A DNA stretch of 64,000 nucleotides from Jaapia argillacea MUCL 33604 (taxonomy: Eukaryota; Basidiomycota; Agaricomycetes; Jaapiales; Jaapiaceae): positions 3,296,583 through 3,360,582 of the forward strand of contig KL197709.1 in NCBI GenBank assembly GCA_000697665.1. The letters are read 5' to 3'. The notes below the pieces were generated by a model. It was not told where the DNA came from and searched no databases. It saw only the letters and a list, made by a program, of their open reading frames with translations. The translations under genes were made by a program, and so were the position numbers. This document shows, piece by piece, positions 13,801-25,439 of the stretch (positions within the stretch are counted from its first letter, which is position 1; the number at the start of each line of letters is the position of its first letter).

Positions 13801-15163
13801 CGATCTGAGCTTGCTCATCCTCTGTCAAGTAGGGACAAACTTCCCTAAGTACGGTGAGGATGGTGCAAAGAGCCTCTAACAAACAGACAACCCAAAAAAC
13901 GAGGTGCTCGTTGAACTGGGTGGGAGCAAATTGTCGGTAATCAATGGGCATCTACTCCTCAACGTCAGCAGTCTCGTAGTTCTCGTAATCAGGGGTATTA
14001 CCACGAGTGTCTGGGTAGTCAAGGGTTTGGTTGAGTTGGGTGAGGTGTTCGCGGAGAATGTCGAGAGGGTCGAGAGATGGGGAGCGTTGTTGACATGCGG
14101 CAAGGCGAGCGAGGAATTCCTGTTCACGAGGGCTAACAGGTGATGGCGAGCAAGGTGGTGTAGTGGTGAAGTCAGGTGTTCCGACTGAAGGTGCTGCTGG
14201 TGGTGGAGGAGTGGGTGCAGTGTTCCAATTGCGAAAGAAATCCTCCTCGTTATATAGTTGTCCGAAGTGGAATTTGATCGGACCACTTGTGTCTACTTGG
14301 AATCGGATCTCGTGTACCGCAATCGGCTGATATGTGGTGTGTGTGGTTGATATAACCAATTGGAGTAATCGGTTATGAACGTGTATGAGGGCCTCGCAGG
14401 CGTGGGTGCAAAGAATGATCACAAGGTGGAGTCCTTCCAATAGGGCGAGGATGATTTGGCAAATGAAATTGATAACGGTGTCAATTTCACGAGGTGGCAT
14501 GTGAAACGGGGTTGGTTCTCATGTGAACCAGGGTATGTGAAATTCGGAATCCAGGCCTAGTGAATTCTGGGAAAATCCCTAGGGTCTGCCGTGTGTGTCG
14601 GAACGGACTTATGCCACTAGACAAGTTCCGGAAGAATCCACTTACGTGGGTGTTGCAAGCTTCCGATAAGGAGAGCTTCTTCGCAGTGTCAAGGCCTAGT
14701 CAACACTCTACTAGCACCAATGACTTCTCAGCTGCGACCTTACGATATTTTTGTATTTATTCTATTTATGTAATACATAGACGACGATGGGTGGGAAACC
14801 TTTCAACTGTACTCGCTTGAAGTCCTGCGAGTGCAATAGGGGTATGACGGCCCGCTATTCAAACACAAGCTTATTCCGGACCTGATCACCGGCGAAGATG
14901 ATCAACACAAACCAGGGATACCTGAGAGTGTGCAAGTGGGAGTAATCAGAAGAACGGCTTTTGTATTCTAGGGGGAACTTTCCACGCAATGAGGTTTCAG
15001 GGAAGGGTGTGGTACCTGCAGGAATAATCCCGGCAGAACAACCAGTGCTGAAAGGCGTGTCGAAGTCAAAGCCCACGAACGGCATCGGCGTATGAATAGG
15101 CTGGATTGTGAAGGTAGCTGCAACGGTATTTGCTGGTATAGATTTTTGTGGTCATATGTCGGA

Positions 15164-15582
15164 TGTTGAAACTAGTCTTGAGCGCCTTGTTGCAATGAAG
15201 GGTCGATGTCAACGTCGGATACTCTTGCACTGCCGTATGCAAGCAACAAGGGCGGTTGGTGAAGAAAGTCTTGAGCTAATGTCAGCAACAAACAACAACC
15301 AGGGATGTGACTGGCAGCAGCACCGGAAGAGTAGTGCGAGTAGCAACAAGGAGTAATGAGGTCGACCAATAACACACCGAGGTGGCTGGTTTGGAATAGA
15401 CCAGCTCAAGACTGGAGTTTGCATTAAAGTTGTACAAGCTTATATACTACATGGTTGGTCTAATAATAGCTTGATGGCGCAATAAGGCGTCATACTGAGT
15501 CATAAGAGTCCTTAATGCTATAGGTCGGAATAGTAAGGAATGTTCTACAAGTCATGTGATAAAAAGTAAAAAGAACGTGACA
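15164..15582 (-). repeat. Candidate 5' LTR of element 2 (diverged)
   Basis: The outer 63 bp (15520-15582) match the outer 63 bp of the 3' LTR (7742-7804) with two differences. A TATATAAGC box follows at about 15440. The rest barely aligns with the 3' LTR and U3 is much shorter. The inner boundary near 15164 is a guess, based on a TG and a GAGCGCCTT motif resembling the end of the 3' LTR. Outer flank bases (TCAGG after 15582, CCAAG before 7254) do not form a target duplication. Confidence 0.5.
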
Positions 15583-16074
15583 TCAGGCCGAGGCCAACTG
15601 GCTTAACTGGAATGTGCCATGACAATGGAGGGAATGGAGCCTTGGTAGGGGGAGGTCATTTGGAGTGATGAGGCGTCGGAGGGTGAGCCTGTTAGATGCA
15701 CCACAAATAATACCCTCGTTCTCGAAATACTCGATGAGATGCTGATGGGCACTGGGAGAAACATCAATATCAAGGCAAGTAAGCTGTGTAAGGCTTCTGA
15801 GAGCTCTAGCAAGGAGCGGGAGCATAAGTAAATCCATAGAATACAACACCGTCAGGTAGGTGAGTTGTAGGGTGTGTGATGAATACAATGGGTTACTATG
15901 AAGGGATTGGAAACACTTCCAACCGGGACCAACAACATCAATATTACGGTATAGATGTTTTGCTCCTATATCATGCAGACAAGACAAAGATTTCATGAAT
16001 TGTAGAAGATCTCGCCGACAAAGAAAACTTGAGATATAATCAAGACTCTCTGTCAGCATTGCAAGGAGCCCCAA
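15583..16074 (-). pseudogene. F-box-like/LRR-like family protein, 3' part lost to LTR insertion
   Basis: 163 open codons. The N-terminus has an F-box-like helix (DYISSFLCRRDLLQFMKS, then HDIGAKHLYRNI), followed by a repeat-like stretch with PLLARALRSL and CLDIDVSPSAHQHLIEY. The same order and motifs recur in the copies at 37400-38570, 58245-59446 and 59941-60959, where the proteins go on for another ~190 residues ending in an FG..EY...LFWW block. Here the frame stops exactly at the junction with the LTR ending at 15582, so the C-terminal half is gone. F-box proteins of this sort are thought to be substrate adaptors of SCF ubiquitin ligases; that role is inference here. Start at 16074 is the ORF start; the LAMLTE methionine a few codons in matches the MPTED start of the 59941 copy and may be the real one. 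Confidence 0.75.
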
Positions 16075-16440
16075 CCTAGATAAAGCAGTTTAGTCTCAGA
16101 ATGCCAACCAATCATATGCATACTGGAAATACCAATCTCCAGGTGATATAAAGGTAGTAAGGACATCCATGAGTGCAAAGAGTAAACCATTGTTTGCTGA
16201 TTTGTAGCCAAAGAACAGAATGTATGACATCTAAGCACCCGCAGGACATTTACCTTATAGGGACCGAATCGGATGGCTGAGTTGAGCCTCTGACAATGTT
16301 TCAGAGGATTTGACTTGCATGTCCGATTGTTACAAAGAACGAAATTGGTTTTATACAGCCAACTGTCTCAGAGACGTTAATAACATCGACTATACAGTCT
16401 CTATCTCTCCAACTTCATCTATGGGTACGAATCCCACTCG
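16075..16440. other. Intergenic, no gene recognised
   Basis: Only a short minus-strand ORF (16053-16238) without recognisable motifs lies here. It could be leader of the F-box-like gene. Confidence 0.4.
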
Positions 16441-17880
16441 ATGGTTGATCAAATTGCAGACTCAACCTCTGCAGGACTGAGACGTTTACACCCCCTTGAC
16501 TTGCCTGGATTGACCCGCAGTAGCAAACAGAATGGGATGCTTGACCCCCACTCCCTCACTCGAAAGCACAACATCATTCAAGGACTTCGTGGAAAATGTC
16601 TGTTAGACTTGTTTAAGTTTTATATTGGGTACAATGCTAATTCATGACGTAGATGAGGCCCTCAGATTCATAGCAATTTGCCACTCAAGCACTGTTGTCG
16701 AAGTTTTGGATGTTAAAGCAGGGAACACTTTGATCGTCAAGATTCTCCGCCAGAGGATCGAGGATTCCCCTACCTGGCAGAAGGAAGAGCGAATTTTGGA
16801 TGTCCTTCAGTTTATGACCAAAAAGAAATCATGGTCAGTCCTGCTGTGCCACCTATCTATACACTGACCTTCTGGAGCCAACAGAATCCTTCCCCAATTG
16901 TGGGACGTGGCCACATATCACGGACATTGATGTCTTGTCATGGACAAATATGGGGTTCTGTTGGACAATGTCCTTCATAAGCGGGATCATCCCCACTTGA
17001 CACGCCCACAAATCCATATTGTGGTATCGCAACTCATTCAAGGTGTCTCAAGTAAGCACATTAACATTCAAGCTCACAAACATCTCAGATACAACTAGCC
17101 ATCCATCGACTCGGTTTTGTTCACGCTGATTTGAACCCAAACAATATTCTTTTGGACTTTGGTGACTCCATTGCATTGAGTAAGACTGATATCAAATGTG
17201 ATTCGGTAAGACTCTTGGCTAGGAACCCCCAGTACTTTAATTGAATATGAGTTCATTAACAGACTATTTGCACTCGTGTTTTCAATTTTGGGAATGCTGT
17301 GAGCGTTCATGGCACACACAAACATGTGACTGTGGCTGGAGCATACCGAGCCCCCGAGGTTGACATAGGTACGTCCAATAACACTCAGACAAGAATCGCT
17401 CCTCAGCGTAGCCAACAGGTATGGGATGGGGTGCCGAAATTGATACCTTTGCTCTCGGTTGTGTCTTCACTGAAATTTTCACCGGGAAGAGACTCTTTCA
17501 CTCACTGACCAGTCTGGTGGACCGCTTGTTCACCCTTCAAGAAGTTCTGGGACCATTTCCTGTATCAATGGCTCATCAAATCAAAATCAAGAGACCTGGG
17601 ACATTCATCTGTTTGAATTCAGATGTTCCCAAACTAGCGACCTGCCCTGAAATTCCCAATATCACAGTCTTACCATTTGAAGTAGGCATACCACAATTTA
17701 GCAATAAGTGCGTTTCTCACTAATGCACAGAGTATCATGGCCCCCACACTGGGCGTTGATTTCCTCAACCGATTTCTCCAACTTGATCCCCAGAAGTGTA
17801 TCGCAATAAACAACACCGAGAAGCATGATTTCTTGTATTCCCTCTTGTAGAATACTTCTGACCGGAGCCTCATGTCACTC
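16441..17880 (+). pseudogene. Serine/threonine protein kinase (CMGC/SRPK-like), decayed
   Basis: Kinase landmarks appear in the right order on the plus strand: a worn glycine loop (YIGYNANS, 16618-16644), the ATP-lysine strand (NTLIVKILRQR) near 16725, the hinge (CLVMDKYGVLLD) near 16935, the alpha-E helix (VVSQLIQGV) near 17025, the catalytic loop (IHRLGFVHADLNPNNILL, HAD in place of HRD) near 17101, DFGD near 17157, the APE motif (YRAPEV) near 17345 and the F-helix (WGAEIDTFALGCVFTEIF) near 17428. Introns with GTAAGC/GTACGT donors separate several of these. The N-terminal lobe does not keep one frame: the hinge is one frame away from the stretch before it, so the gene is probably broken. 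The ALGCVFTEIFTGKRLF block points to CMGC/SRPK-type kinases, which are numerous in basidiomycetes. Confidence 0.75.
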
Positions 17881-18079
17881 AATGGAGTGAAATACCCAAT
17901 AGTTATCGCGGCAAACTTGGTCCGCTGAGGACATTGGACTGCTTCACTTCATATTGTTCTGTGATGATTAGCATCCTTTCTGAATTCTATTGAGAAGTTT
18001 GAAGCCCTGATAGTACTGGAACCTCTTTGCTAGCACTGCACTGGTTATGAAAAATGTAGCGGTGGTGATAGTATATACT

Positions 18080-18690
18080 CTGGCAAACCCTCTCAACTGG
18101 CGGTGATAAGGGTTAATACCAGAAGAGACTTGATGCTTTTCCATCTCATCCTGTGCATTCCATGTTTTCCAATATCGCAAGCAGGACCGTCCAACCCTGG
18201 TGATCTAATCTCTGCTTGACCCGTACAATATCTGCCAATCGTAAGGTAACCAGTGGGTTCTCCGAGTTAGTAAGCCACCACACAGCTCATCGCAGTCTTA
18301 TATCCAGGTGCCTCCGATATCTGGAACACCTTAACTCGCACGATTTATGACTGGCGGTGGAGATTAGCTTATTCCAAATGTCCCTGTCCATCGGCAGTGA
18401 TATGTAGATTCCAATAGCCGCATCTTGAAATCAGTCTTCAGGTAAGAAACCACAGTATTTCGCGGAAATTAGCTTCTCCGACATACCCTGTCCACCGGCG
18501 TTGATGTATACTTCCGATACTACAAAGAAGCTGAGACGAGTTCAAACCTTCATTCAAATTCAACTCGATACCTTCGGACATGGCATGTCCACCAGCGGCG
18601 ATACAATGCTTCAGATACTGAAAGGAAGCTGAAGGTATTCTAAGAAGTTCAGGCTTCAATAGCAAATTCAGATTGATACAATAGCTGAAT
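18080..18690. repeat. Degenerate tandem repeat, ~101-bp period, about six copies
   Basis: A core resembling TGTCCA(C/T)CGGC(A/G)(G/T)TGATA recurs near 18085, 18189, 18287, 18389, 18490 and 18590, followed in the later copies by (T)TCC(G/A)ATA. Spacing is 98-104 bp, close to 34 codons. On the minus strand one copy reads SIHQRRWTGYVGEANFRE, which resembles tetratricopeptide repeats of basidiomycete TPR genes, so this may be the remnant of a TPR-coding array. No long open frame covers it. Confidence 0.5.
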
Positions 18691-18971
18691 GACTCTTCCA
18701 GAATTTTTTCCTAAGGCCAAGATCAAATTCTCTCATCATCGAACCAAATCATACTTACTGTGTCATGTGAACTTAGAGGGTTGTCAGAGGCTGGTCTCCC
18801 GACAACACTTAGGAACTCGCTGCCAGTGAAATGTCATATGAATGACATAGCATAACACTTGTTTATCATAGTAACAATCATAAGACATGCTACCTATATG
18901 GCAAGAACGAGCTGGTTCTGGTGGAGAGTGTTTACATACTAGTCAGTCGATTTCCAACACTGCCACTGAAA

Positions 18972-19217
18972 TCATCGACGAGAACGACCTGTAGTTGACT
19001 TCATCTTTGGACGTCGTGCCGGAGGTGTAACAGGGCGCTTGACAGGGGTTCTGGTCGATACCAGCGGTGTCATCTCCCACTCCATATGAGGGTGTTCAGA
19101 TAGTGGGCTTGTCTTAAGCTCATCTCCAACACCGATATCACTGCCACTGAAATCATCAATGAACTTGTCGTTCTGCTCGACACCGTCCTTGTTGTCTGAA
19201 GGCAGGGATTGTGTCAT
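18972..19217 (-). CDS. Possible extra 3' exon or small ORF with basic tail
   Basis: 81 codons downstream of the gene at 19235-20522. It has an acidic/polar start and a lysine/arginine-rich end (RRPKMKSTTGRSRR) that would serve as a nuclear localisation signal. The neighbour's last exon has its own stop at 19235, so this would be used only with another splice. It could equally be non-coding. Confidence 0.3.
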   Translation of the reverse strand: MTQSLPSDNKDGVEQNDKFIDDFSGSDIGVGDELKTSPLSEHPHMEWEMTPLVSTRTPVKRPVTPPARRPKMKSTTGRSRR

Positions 19218-19234
19218 GACATGATCTTCGAGAT

Positions 19235-20522
19235 TTATTTTGAAATCAATTTCACTCCCTTTGTATACACATCAGAATGCGTTTCAGAGAACTTAATAAG
19301 AGCGGGGCATTTACTGCTATGTGATGGTGACTGTCCAACAATGGCTGAAGCAATAGGTGGTTCAGCATGCATCTGCTTGCCTACAAGTTTTGTGTTGAAT
19401 GTGGAATGGAAACTTACTATAGAAAAAAACCACACATACCATCGCTTTGAAGGGCTTGAAGATCATCCCCAATCAAACCCGACTCGCTAGATGGAAGGTG
19501 TACCTTTCCTGTTGGCAGGGGTTTCCGAATATCATGATAGTCACCCCTAACATCGTTATCTTCTGTGAGGCCCAAGCGACCAACACAAATCAGTTCAATT
19601 GGACAGTAATCAGGCCACCAAGCCTGGGATCCTTGAATAAAAGATACATAGAAGGAAACCCAAACAATATCCCCAATCTCAAATCCAGGTCGCTTGCTCT
19701 CAGGAAGAGCAACAAGCTCGCCATCTTCATATGTGAGTGCAACAGGCCATCTAGGGCTTGCAATCCATGCATCAGATTCTTCTCTCACGAGAGCCTCAGC
19801 TATCCTGGGATGAATTGGATAATTGGGGACATTGTTTCGATTGAATGGAGTCTTCCTTGAAAAGAGAGGGCTGGTCATGATAAATTGTCGCCTCTGCTCT
19901 GGGCTGCCAGATATATTCTGCCAAGGACACTGAGGATGGCCTGCACGGTTGAATCCAGGAATGTTTTGGATATAATCCTTGAACATCTACCACAGTAAGA
20001 AGAAATTAGACCAGAAACAAAATCAAAAAACACTCACGTCTCCCTTTGTGTAAAAACTCTGATCATTTACTGTATCAAACCCATACGATATCTCACATCT
20101 GAATCCAACTTCCGACTGACTGTTTGATCGGTGAATGGATCAGTGGTCAGAACATATGAAAAAGTAGTAATAGATAGCTCACTCACACTTGGGCTGCCAA
20201 AACTCCAAATGGGATGTTTTTCCCTTTCAGAACATAATTTCCCATTTCAAAAGGCAATCCAAATGCCCATATACCTGCATGAAACAGCACTGCAGGTCTG
20301 TTCCTCTTCACATCGTACAACTAGGGATGTCAAATGTTAACAAAATCTCAGTTCAGTTCCGATCACACTCACCGTCCAGGTAGAGCCGTGTTGCCTCTGA
20401 CCAGGAATCGCAACAACGAGAGGGGTACTGGTGGATAAAGAATCAGCTGCCGCCGTGAAAGACAGCTCGTCTGTAAAAGGTTGGTGCTTCCAGACATCGA
20501 GTTCAGAGAGGGTGTAATCCAT
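19235..20522 (-). CDS. Hypothetical protein, five exons, 352 aa
   Basis: Exons read from the sequence: 20373-20522, 20187-20320, 20038-20119, 19440-19986, 19235-19380. All junctions are GT-AG with introns of 51-67 nt and the frame stays open to a TAA, giving 352 codons. The start (MDYTLSELDVWKH) is the only in-frame ATG of exon 1. Middle residues give GFDTVNDQSFYTKGD and, in exon 4, a stretch GFEIGDIVWVSFYVSFIQG then WWPDYCPIELICVGRL, reminiscent of a small beta-barrel reader (PWWP/Tudor-like) but without a firm match. No signal peptide or membrane segment. Function unknown. The good codon integrity amid repeats suggests a live host gene. Confidence 0.7.
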
Positions 20523-22766
20523 TAGAGGGTTACCATGCCCAAGGTAGACAACCTGTTCTTTATATACAATGACCTACTACATTTTTTGTTGGGGGACTTG
20601 AAGGAGGATTCGAGATAATGAACTCAGAGATGATGCAAAACCCACCGACGCTACGTTGCCGAGATGACCTGAGAGTAGTCAATGATCCTGCTGATCCAAT
20701 GTGACTTGTGTTTTCAATATGTATTATCACCTGAAGTCAACCAGAACAATTTCATATCCTGCCAGTGAGTTCAACATATCCAGAACATCCGAGGAGGGTT
20801 TGCCTATGTTCTGAAGTTATTCTAGAGTCCACTCGCTCGAGGAAACATCCCGGCCATAACTCCGATCTGTGTCTTTGTTAAATTTTCGGAAGTAGCTCAT
20901 TTCATAGGATCACATAGTACATTATTTGATTTGAGATTTGAAAGTTGGGAGATGACACAAACCCCACCGACATGAACAGATGACTACATAGACAATGTCT
21001 GTGCTCGGCTATGAGCAGGGGTCCAAGCTAGGCAGAAAGCTTAAGCCATGACCTTCATATCCCAAGTCAAATGAATATAGAACAGCCCAGGAGGTATTGA
21101 CTAGGTATTGAGGCTTGAATGACCCAATATAGAATCGAACCGTGTCTCTACGAAGCATGTACAGTTATGAGATGGTATGTGCGAATGCAGGAGGGACGAC
21201 AAGTACAGGGCGGAGGGGTAAAAACATAGGAAAAATTCTGGGTGGCTGCTCATATGCCATTCGATATGCTGTTAGGAAGGCCATGGCAGAGAGATAATTT
21301 TGTTTCGATTGACGAGAGGATTGTAGGATTTATGTGGTGTTCAAAGGTCCTCCGAAGATGGAACTGCTAGCAGTGGCCAAAATAAACTCTGATTCCACAG
21401 ATTCCGATAACGAGTTCCCCTGAACCAGTGCAGACGTTCATGGTCCATGAAAATGGAGATTCAAATTCAGACTATAAATCAGTGTCAGAACTGGTCCCAA
21501 TTAACCAGCTTATTGATTAATTCAAACCACACATCGAAAAAGACTTTACCGATCAGATCTCTATGATAACGCGCAGGGTGTCAAACTTGCTCACTGTTTT
21601 GTCCCTCTTTTGCCTGTCACCCTCTCTGCCAACCAAATCATCTCTATGCTCTTGCTTCATCACCATCATATTCTCCAAGACAACAGCCCTCCACACTAGA
21701 CCTCCCAATCAACAACAAACTCTTCCCAGTTGAACATCACTTACTGTAAATAGTACCATCCTCCCAACCTGGCAAGGAGGATGTGGAAGTTGAAATGCAG
21801 ACAATTATTCTCCGTTTCTTGCAGGTGACCACACAATAATTCATGCAAAGCATGCAAGAGGAATCAAAGTAATTGACAAGTATAGCTAATATATAGGATG
21901 CTACAGAGTATGTTATTGGAGTCACCAAACCTTAACGACAACCCAACACAACTTGAACCACAAATCAAAATATTACAGACCCAACAACATGGCAGAGGCA
22001 GCATGGGTATGGCGGCAGGGACTGTGTGATAGAATGGAGTATCAGTCAATGGAATTATTCAAAATGACCAATTCAACTCAGGATTAGAAGTGCCTACAAC
22101 GGCATGAAAATTAGCATGGAAATCATGGCAAACAAGGCCTACACTTACCAGGTATGGTTGCTGTGTCGACTCAGGAGTTGGTATCGAAGGGATGAAAATA
22201 ATAGGGGTAGGCTCTGATGACAATGAGAAGCATGTTATGAGTCTGAGAAACTGGGCGGGGCCAACATACCAGATATGAGCTAAATCCCATGGTAGGCATC
22301 ACCCATAAGACCATCGTGGTGACCTTGCATGTACGGCAAGGGAAGAGCACAGCTAGAGGAGAAGTAATGTCCTGACACGAGAAAATTCACATACCAGGGC
22401 ACACAGGGAAACGAAAGGATGGGACGTGAGCTGCCGCTCAGACTGGAGATCTCCTGCCAGCCACCCGCTGTGATCAATGTTACCCAAATACACGAGGAGA
22501 TGGGGCAGGTAGACAGACAAACTGAGAACTCAATTGCATAGTGTTACACCGCACAGGCTTGCGACCGGGAAGACATTAGTGAGGTTGGATGGTCCCAACA
22601 TCGAGGTAAGAGCATCGGCAGAGATGTCGTCGTCGATGAGGGGAGGGAAGACGTGGCATCGTCGTTGATAACGATGCAGCGAGAGGAGACATGGCAAGAG
22701 GATGAGCTGGCAAAAGCTCTCGACATTCAACCAACCAAATTCAAGCTCTGCTTCATTCTCATGACT
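20523..22766. other. Intergenic, no gene recognised
   Basis: Short minus-strand ORFs (21737-22049, 22280-22477, 22530-22778) are cysteine- and serine-rich and share no motif I know. No repeat or element end seen except the target duplication base run just before the solo LTR. Confidence 0.4.
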
Positions 22767-23327
22767 TGTTGTGAACACATCCGGACTTGTATATTTTCTT
22801 GTGTTTTCATTCTTTTATCGGACTTCCTTCGCTTTTGTATCATTTCCCTTGTCTATGATACTTAGCATCATTTCATCTTATCCTATCTTATCTTATCCTG
22901 GGCATTATCTTATCTCAGACCTCGTACTATTATTAGCGCACAATGACTCGTCACACACAAGCCTCGTCATTGTCCTCTGACCCATTGTTCTGTCTTCATT
23001 GTTCTGTATCCATTGTTCAGTATCATTGTCCTGAACCTTAACTCACTCACCATTGTCTCTAGATATTGTCTTGTTCATCATTGTCCATAGTACATTGTTC
23101 AATATTCCATTGTTCCTGTAGTATATAAGGACACCTAGCTACTCTGTATTCGCTAGCTTGTCCGCTTGAACAATACAGCACTTTAGTTGTATCCTTCAAC
23201 TGGTTTTCTCATCCTTGTCATCCTCTACCGCCTCAAGATCATAGCCTGAGTACTAGTTAGCAAGAATACCTGAAAGACTTACAAGCCTTATTCGCTACCT
23301 GACACTAACGCTAAGGCACTCATAACA
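22767..23327 (+). repeat. Solo LTR of the element 2 family with 5-bp target duplication
   Basis: 561 bp, from TGTTGTGAACAC to GCACTCATAACA, flanked by TGACT at 22762-22766 and TGACT at 23328-23332. A TATATAAGG box lies at 23122-23130, followed by the R-U5 part that aligns with the reverse complement of 7254-7420 (CTTGTCC.CTTGAACAATACAGCA and CTAACGCTAAGGC). Repeated CTTATC runs sit in the U3 portion, as in the 7254-7804 LTR. This is the product of LTR-LTR recombination and is a fossil. Confidence 0.95.
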
Positions 23328-23332
23328 TGACT

Positions 23333-24961
23333 TGGTGAATTTGCGTGCTCGCTTGACTATAGTAGGGCACTCGAGATGTGACCTGGCTCTTTCGGTTGCG
23401 CCAGGGCACAGGTGTGGGAGTGTCGGAATGTCCCACTCCGATCAGACTTGGACCAGTGGTCGTGCCCTTGCTGGGCTTGTTTGCAGTATTTGCAGTTATG
23501 TCACTATGAATAGAACAGTATTAAGAAATTAAGTGCCCAGATAATATTGAACTAGCATCGGAACCCATGGCCAGTCACGGGAAATGCAAGTGCTCCATTG
23601 CTTGCCAGGGCTCGCAAGGCTCGCGAAGGAGCACGTGTGCTTCTTACATATTATCTAATACCAGTTTTTCCCACGCGCTTCCTCTGGTCAATGGTAGGAT
23701 GGCATGCTAACAGGAACATGTTTATGGTTGGTGAAGGGATATCAACGTGTAGAACTGGAGGACAGGAATTGGTGGCAAGTTCATCAATATCATAGTGAGG
23801 TGTGAGGGCTGTGTTGATTGCCATTGAAGCATTGATGTCGGGCCTGTCTGTCTATGTCTATTCATACAAACTGTTACATGTCGTGTGAGGTAACCATTTT
23901 TGATTAGATGTTGTATGAACTTGTGACGTAGTTGTGATCACGTTTTCAGTTCATCACAAACCAAATGAAGAAATGAGGTGGAGTCAGGCATGCTGATCAT
24001 CTAGATTCTGATGATACAGACGTAACAAAACTGTTGGCTTGTCGTTAACCAATTTGTAATGAATGCTGGAGCTGTGTGTGCCAACCTGCTTAACACGTTC
24101 TAATGCCAGAAAGCTAATTATGACCAATAATATTTGGGTATTTAAGGCATGATTTTCAGTTGGCATATTTGATAAATTGGAAACGGCGAGACAGTATAAA
24201 GGAATATCCATCTAGATTGCTAAAGCCTGCCTCATTATGAGTAAATTTTAATTAGTATAGGCAATATCTTCCCTGTTCAACAGTGTATTTCAATGGGCAG
24301 GTAAAGCGTGAAAGCTGTACCATCACAAAAAAAAACACAATCAGACCAGAGAAGATACTGTCTGTACCACCCAGACAGACGTTTTTCTCTAGGAGTTCAA
24401 ACCTACATTTAGTGTGGTGGCATATAATGTATTGCTTCTATTTCAAGGTTAATTGCATCCCAAACACGTTTGATGTACTATAACTCCAACTTCAGCTATG
24501 ATATGACTGTGACTGGCCATTCTAGTGGCGATGGGAGAGTAGCTGCTTCTCCTATTCAAACATGGGGATTCCATAAGAGGCAGACCTAGTATCCATATCA
24601 GGGTCTGTGAATCGTTCTGATGTTGCAACACACCAGAAGTAGCAGCTTCAACGATCTGCAGTCATATCTTTTTGCACACGAGATGCTTCGGCTTGCCATA
24701 TGTCATGTTGACTTCTAATTGAATGGTAATTTGCCATCAGTCTACACAGCGGTGATACTGATACGTCAGGGCCATAGAATTGTTTTATAGCAACTCACAT
24801 TCTAGATGCAGTCTCCATGATGGCCTGTAGCATACACTTTTGGTTAGCTTCACAGAAGATTCGCTGTCCAGCAGCAGAAGGGTGTCCACAAGGTGAAATG
24901 TGGCATGATGATTACAGTTATAACAACATCGAAGACGCTGTTGTGAAGTTCCCCCACACCC
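23333..24961. other. Intergenic, no gene recognised
   Basis: Only ORFs of up to 75 codons without motifs. No repeats seen. Confidence 0.4.
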
Positions 24962-25437
24962 ATGCCTCAATCCAATCCCACTGGCACCTTGACTTATCCT
25001 TCTGGAGTGTCAACCATTGCCGCAGGTGACAAATGCACACTTTGTGGACATTCTACAAAGAAAGGAGGTATGACCAGGCAGCCCAGATGTGCACCAGTCC
25101 TAGTCCCAGCCAACCCACCTCTTCTTGACTTTTTGATGTGGCAGCCTCCCCTGGTTGCGATTAATCAAAACGACGCTATACTGCAAGTACGTCATCATAT
25201 CACATGGTATATGTTTCGATTACTCACTTGCACTGCTTTGTAGAATGAAACTCGTGTTTGGTACAACGACGGACCCAGAGATATAGTCTACGGGACTGTG
25301 AAAGGGACTGACCGTCGTGAAGACGTGCGTGTTGTTTTTTGATATCTTGCGACATTGGCTTCTGATGTTTCATTCAGGGCTTACAGATGGCCGTTATCCA
25401 TACCAGCGATGGTAGTGTCCACAAAATCCCGTGTGTA
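24962..25437 (+). CDS. Small hypothetical protein, possibly spliced
   Basis: An ATG at 24962 opens a frame (MPQSNPTGTLTYPSG) through about 25188, where a GTACGT donor follows DAILQ. An acceptor (TTTGTAG) at about 25243 leads into NETRVWYNDGPRDIVYG and TVKGTDRRED. The protein would be roughly 110-130 residues, with one CTLCGHS cysteine pair. Function unknown; the exon model is tentative. Confidence 0.35.
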
Positions 25438-25439
25438 TA

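Larger units (their letters stand above)
7254..15582 (-). mobile_element. Ty3/gypsy chromovirus, element 2 (LTR retrotransposon fossil, possibly composite)
   Basis: Minus-strand chromovirus. Parts from high to low coordinate: candidate 5' LTR (about 15164-15582); leader with two unfamiliar ORFs (13475-14500); Gag (about 11830-13130) with a CCHC knuckle (CYNCQQKGHFARDC); protease (DSGCT near 11360); reverse transcriptase (YMDDILIF near 10240); RNase H (about 9200-9720); integrase with CVDCQRMK of the zinc module near 9040; chromodomain (YMVKWKGQPSGDNQW) near 8000; polypurine tract; 3' LTR 7254-7804. It is heavily broken, about ten breaks, and clearly dead. The two LTRs share only their outer 63 bp well, so the unit may be a mosaic of two related elements rather than one old insertion. 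Its 3' LTR abuts element 1, consistent with nesting or recombination. Confidence 0.88.

Noticed and set aside
21737-22477. Secreted cysteine-rich protein gene on the minus strand
   Set aside because: Short overlapping frames, no signal peptide followed by a regular cysteine pattern, and no consistent exon model.
22653-22980. Small plus-strand ORFs with hydrophobic segments
   Set aside because: They straddle the start of the solo LTR and show no conserved motif.
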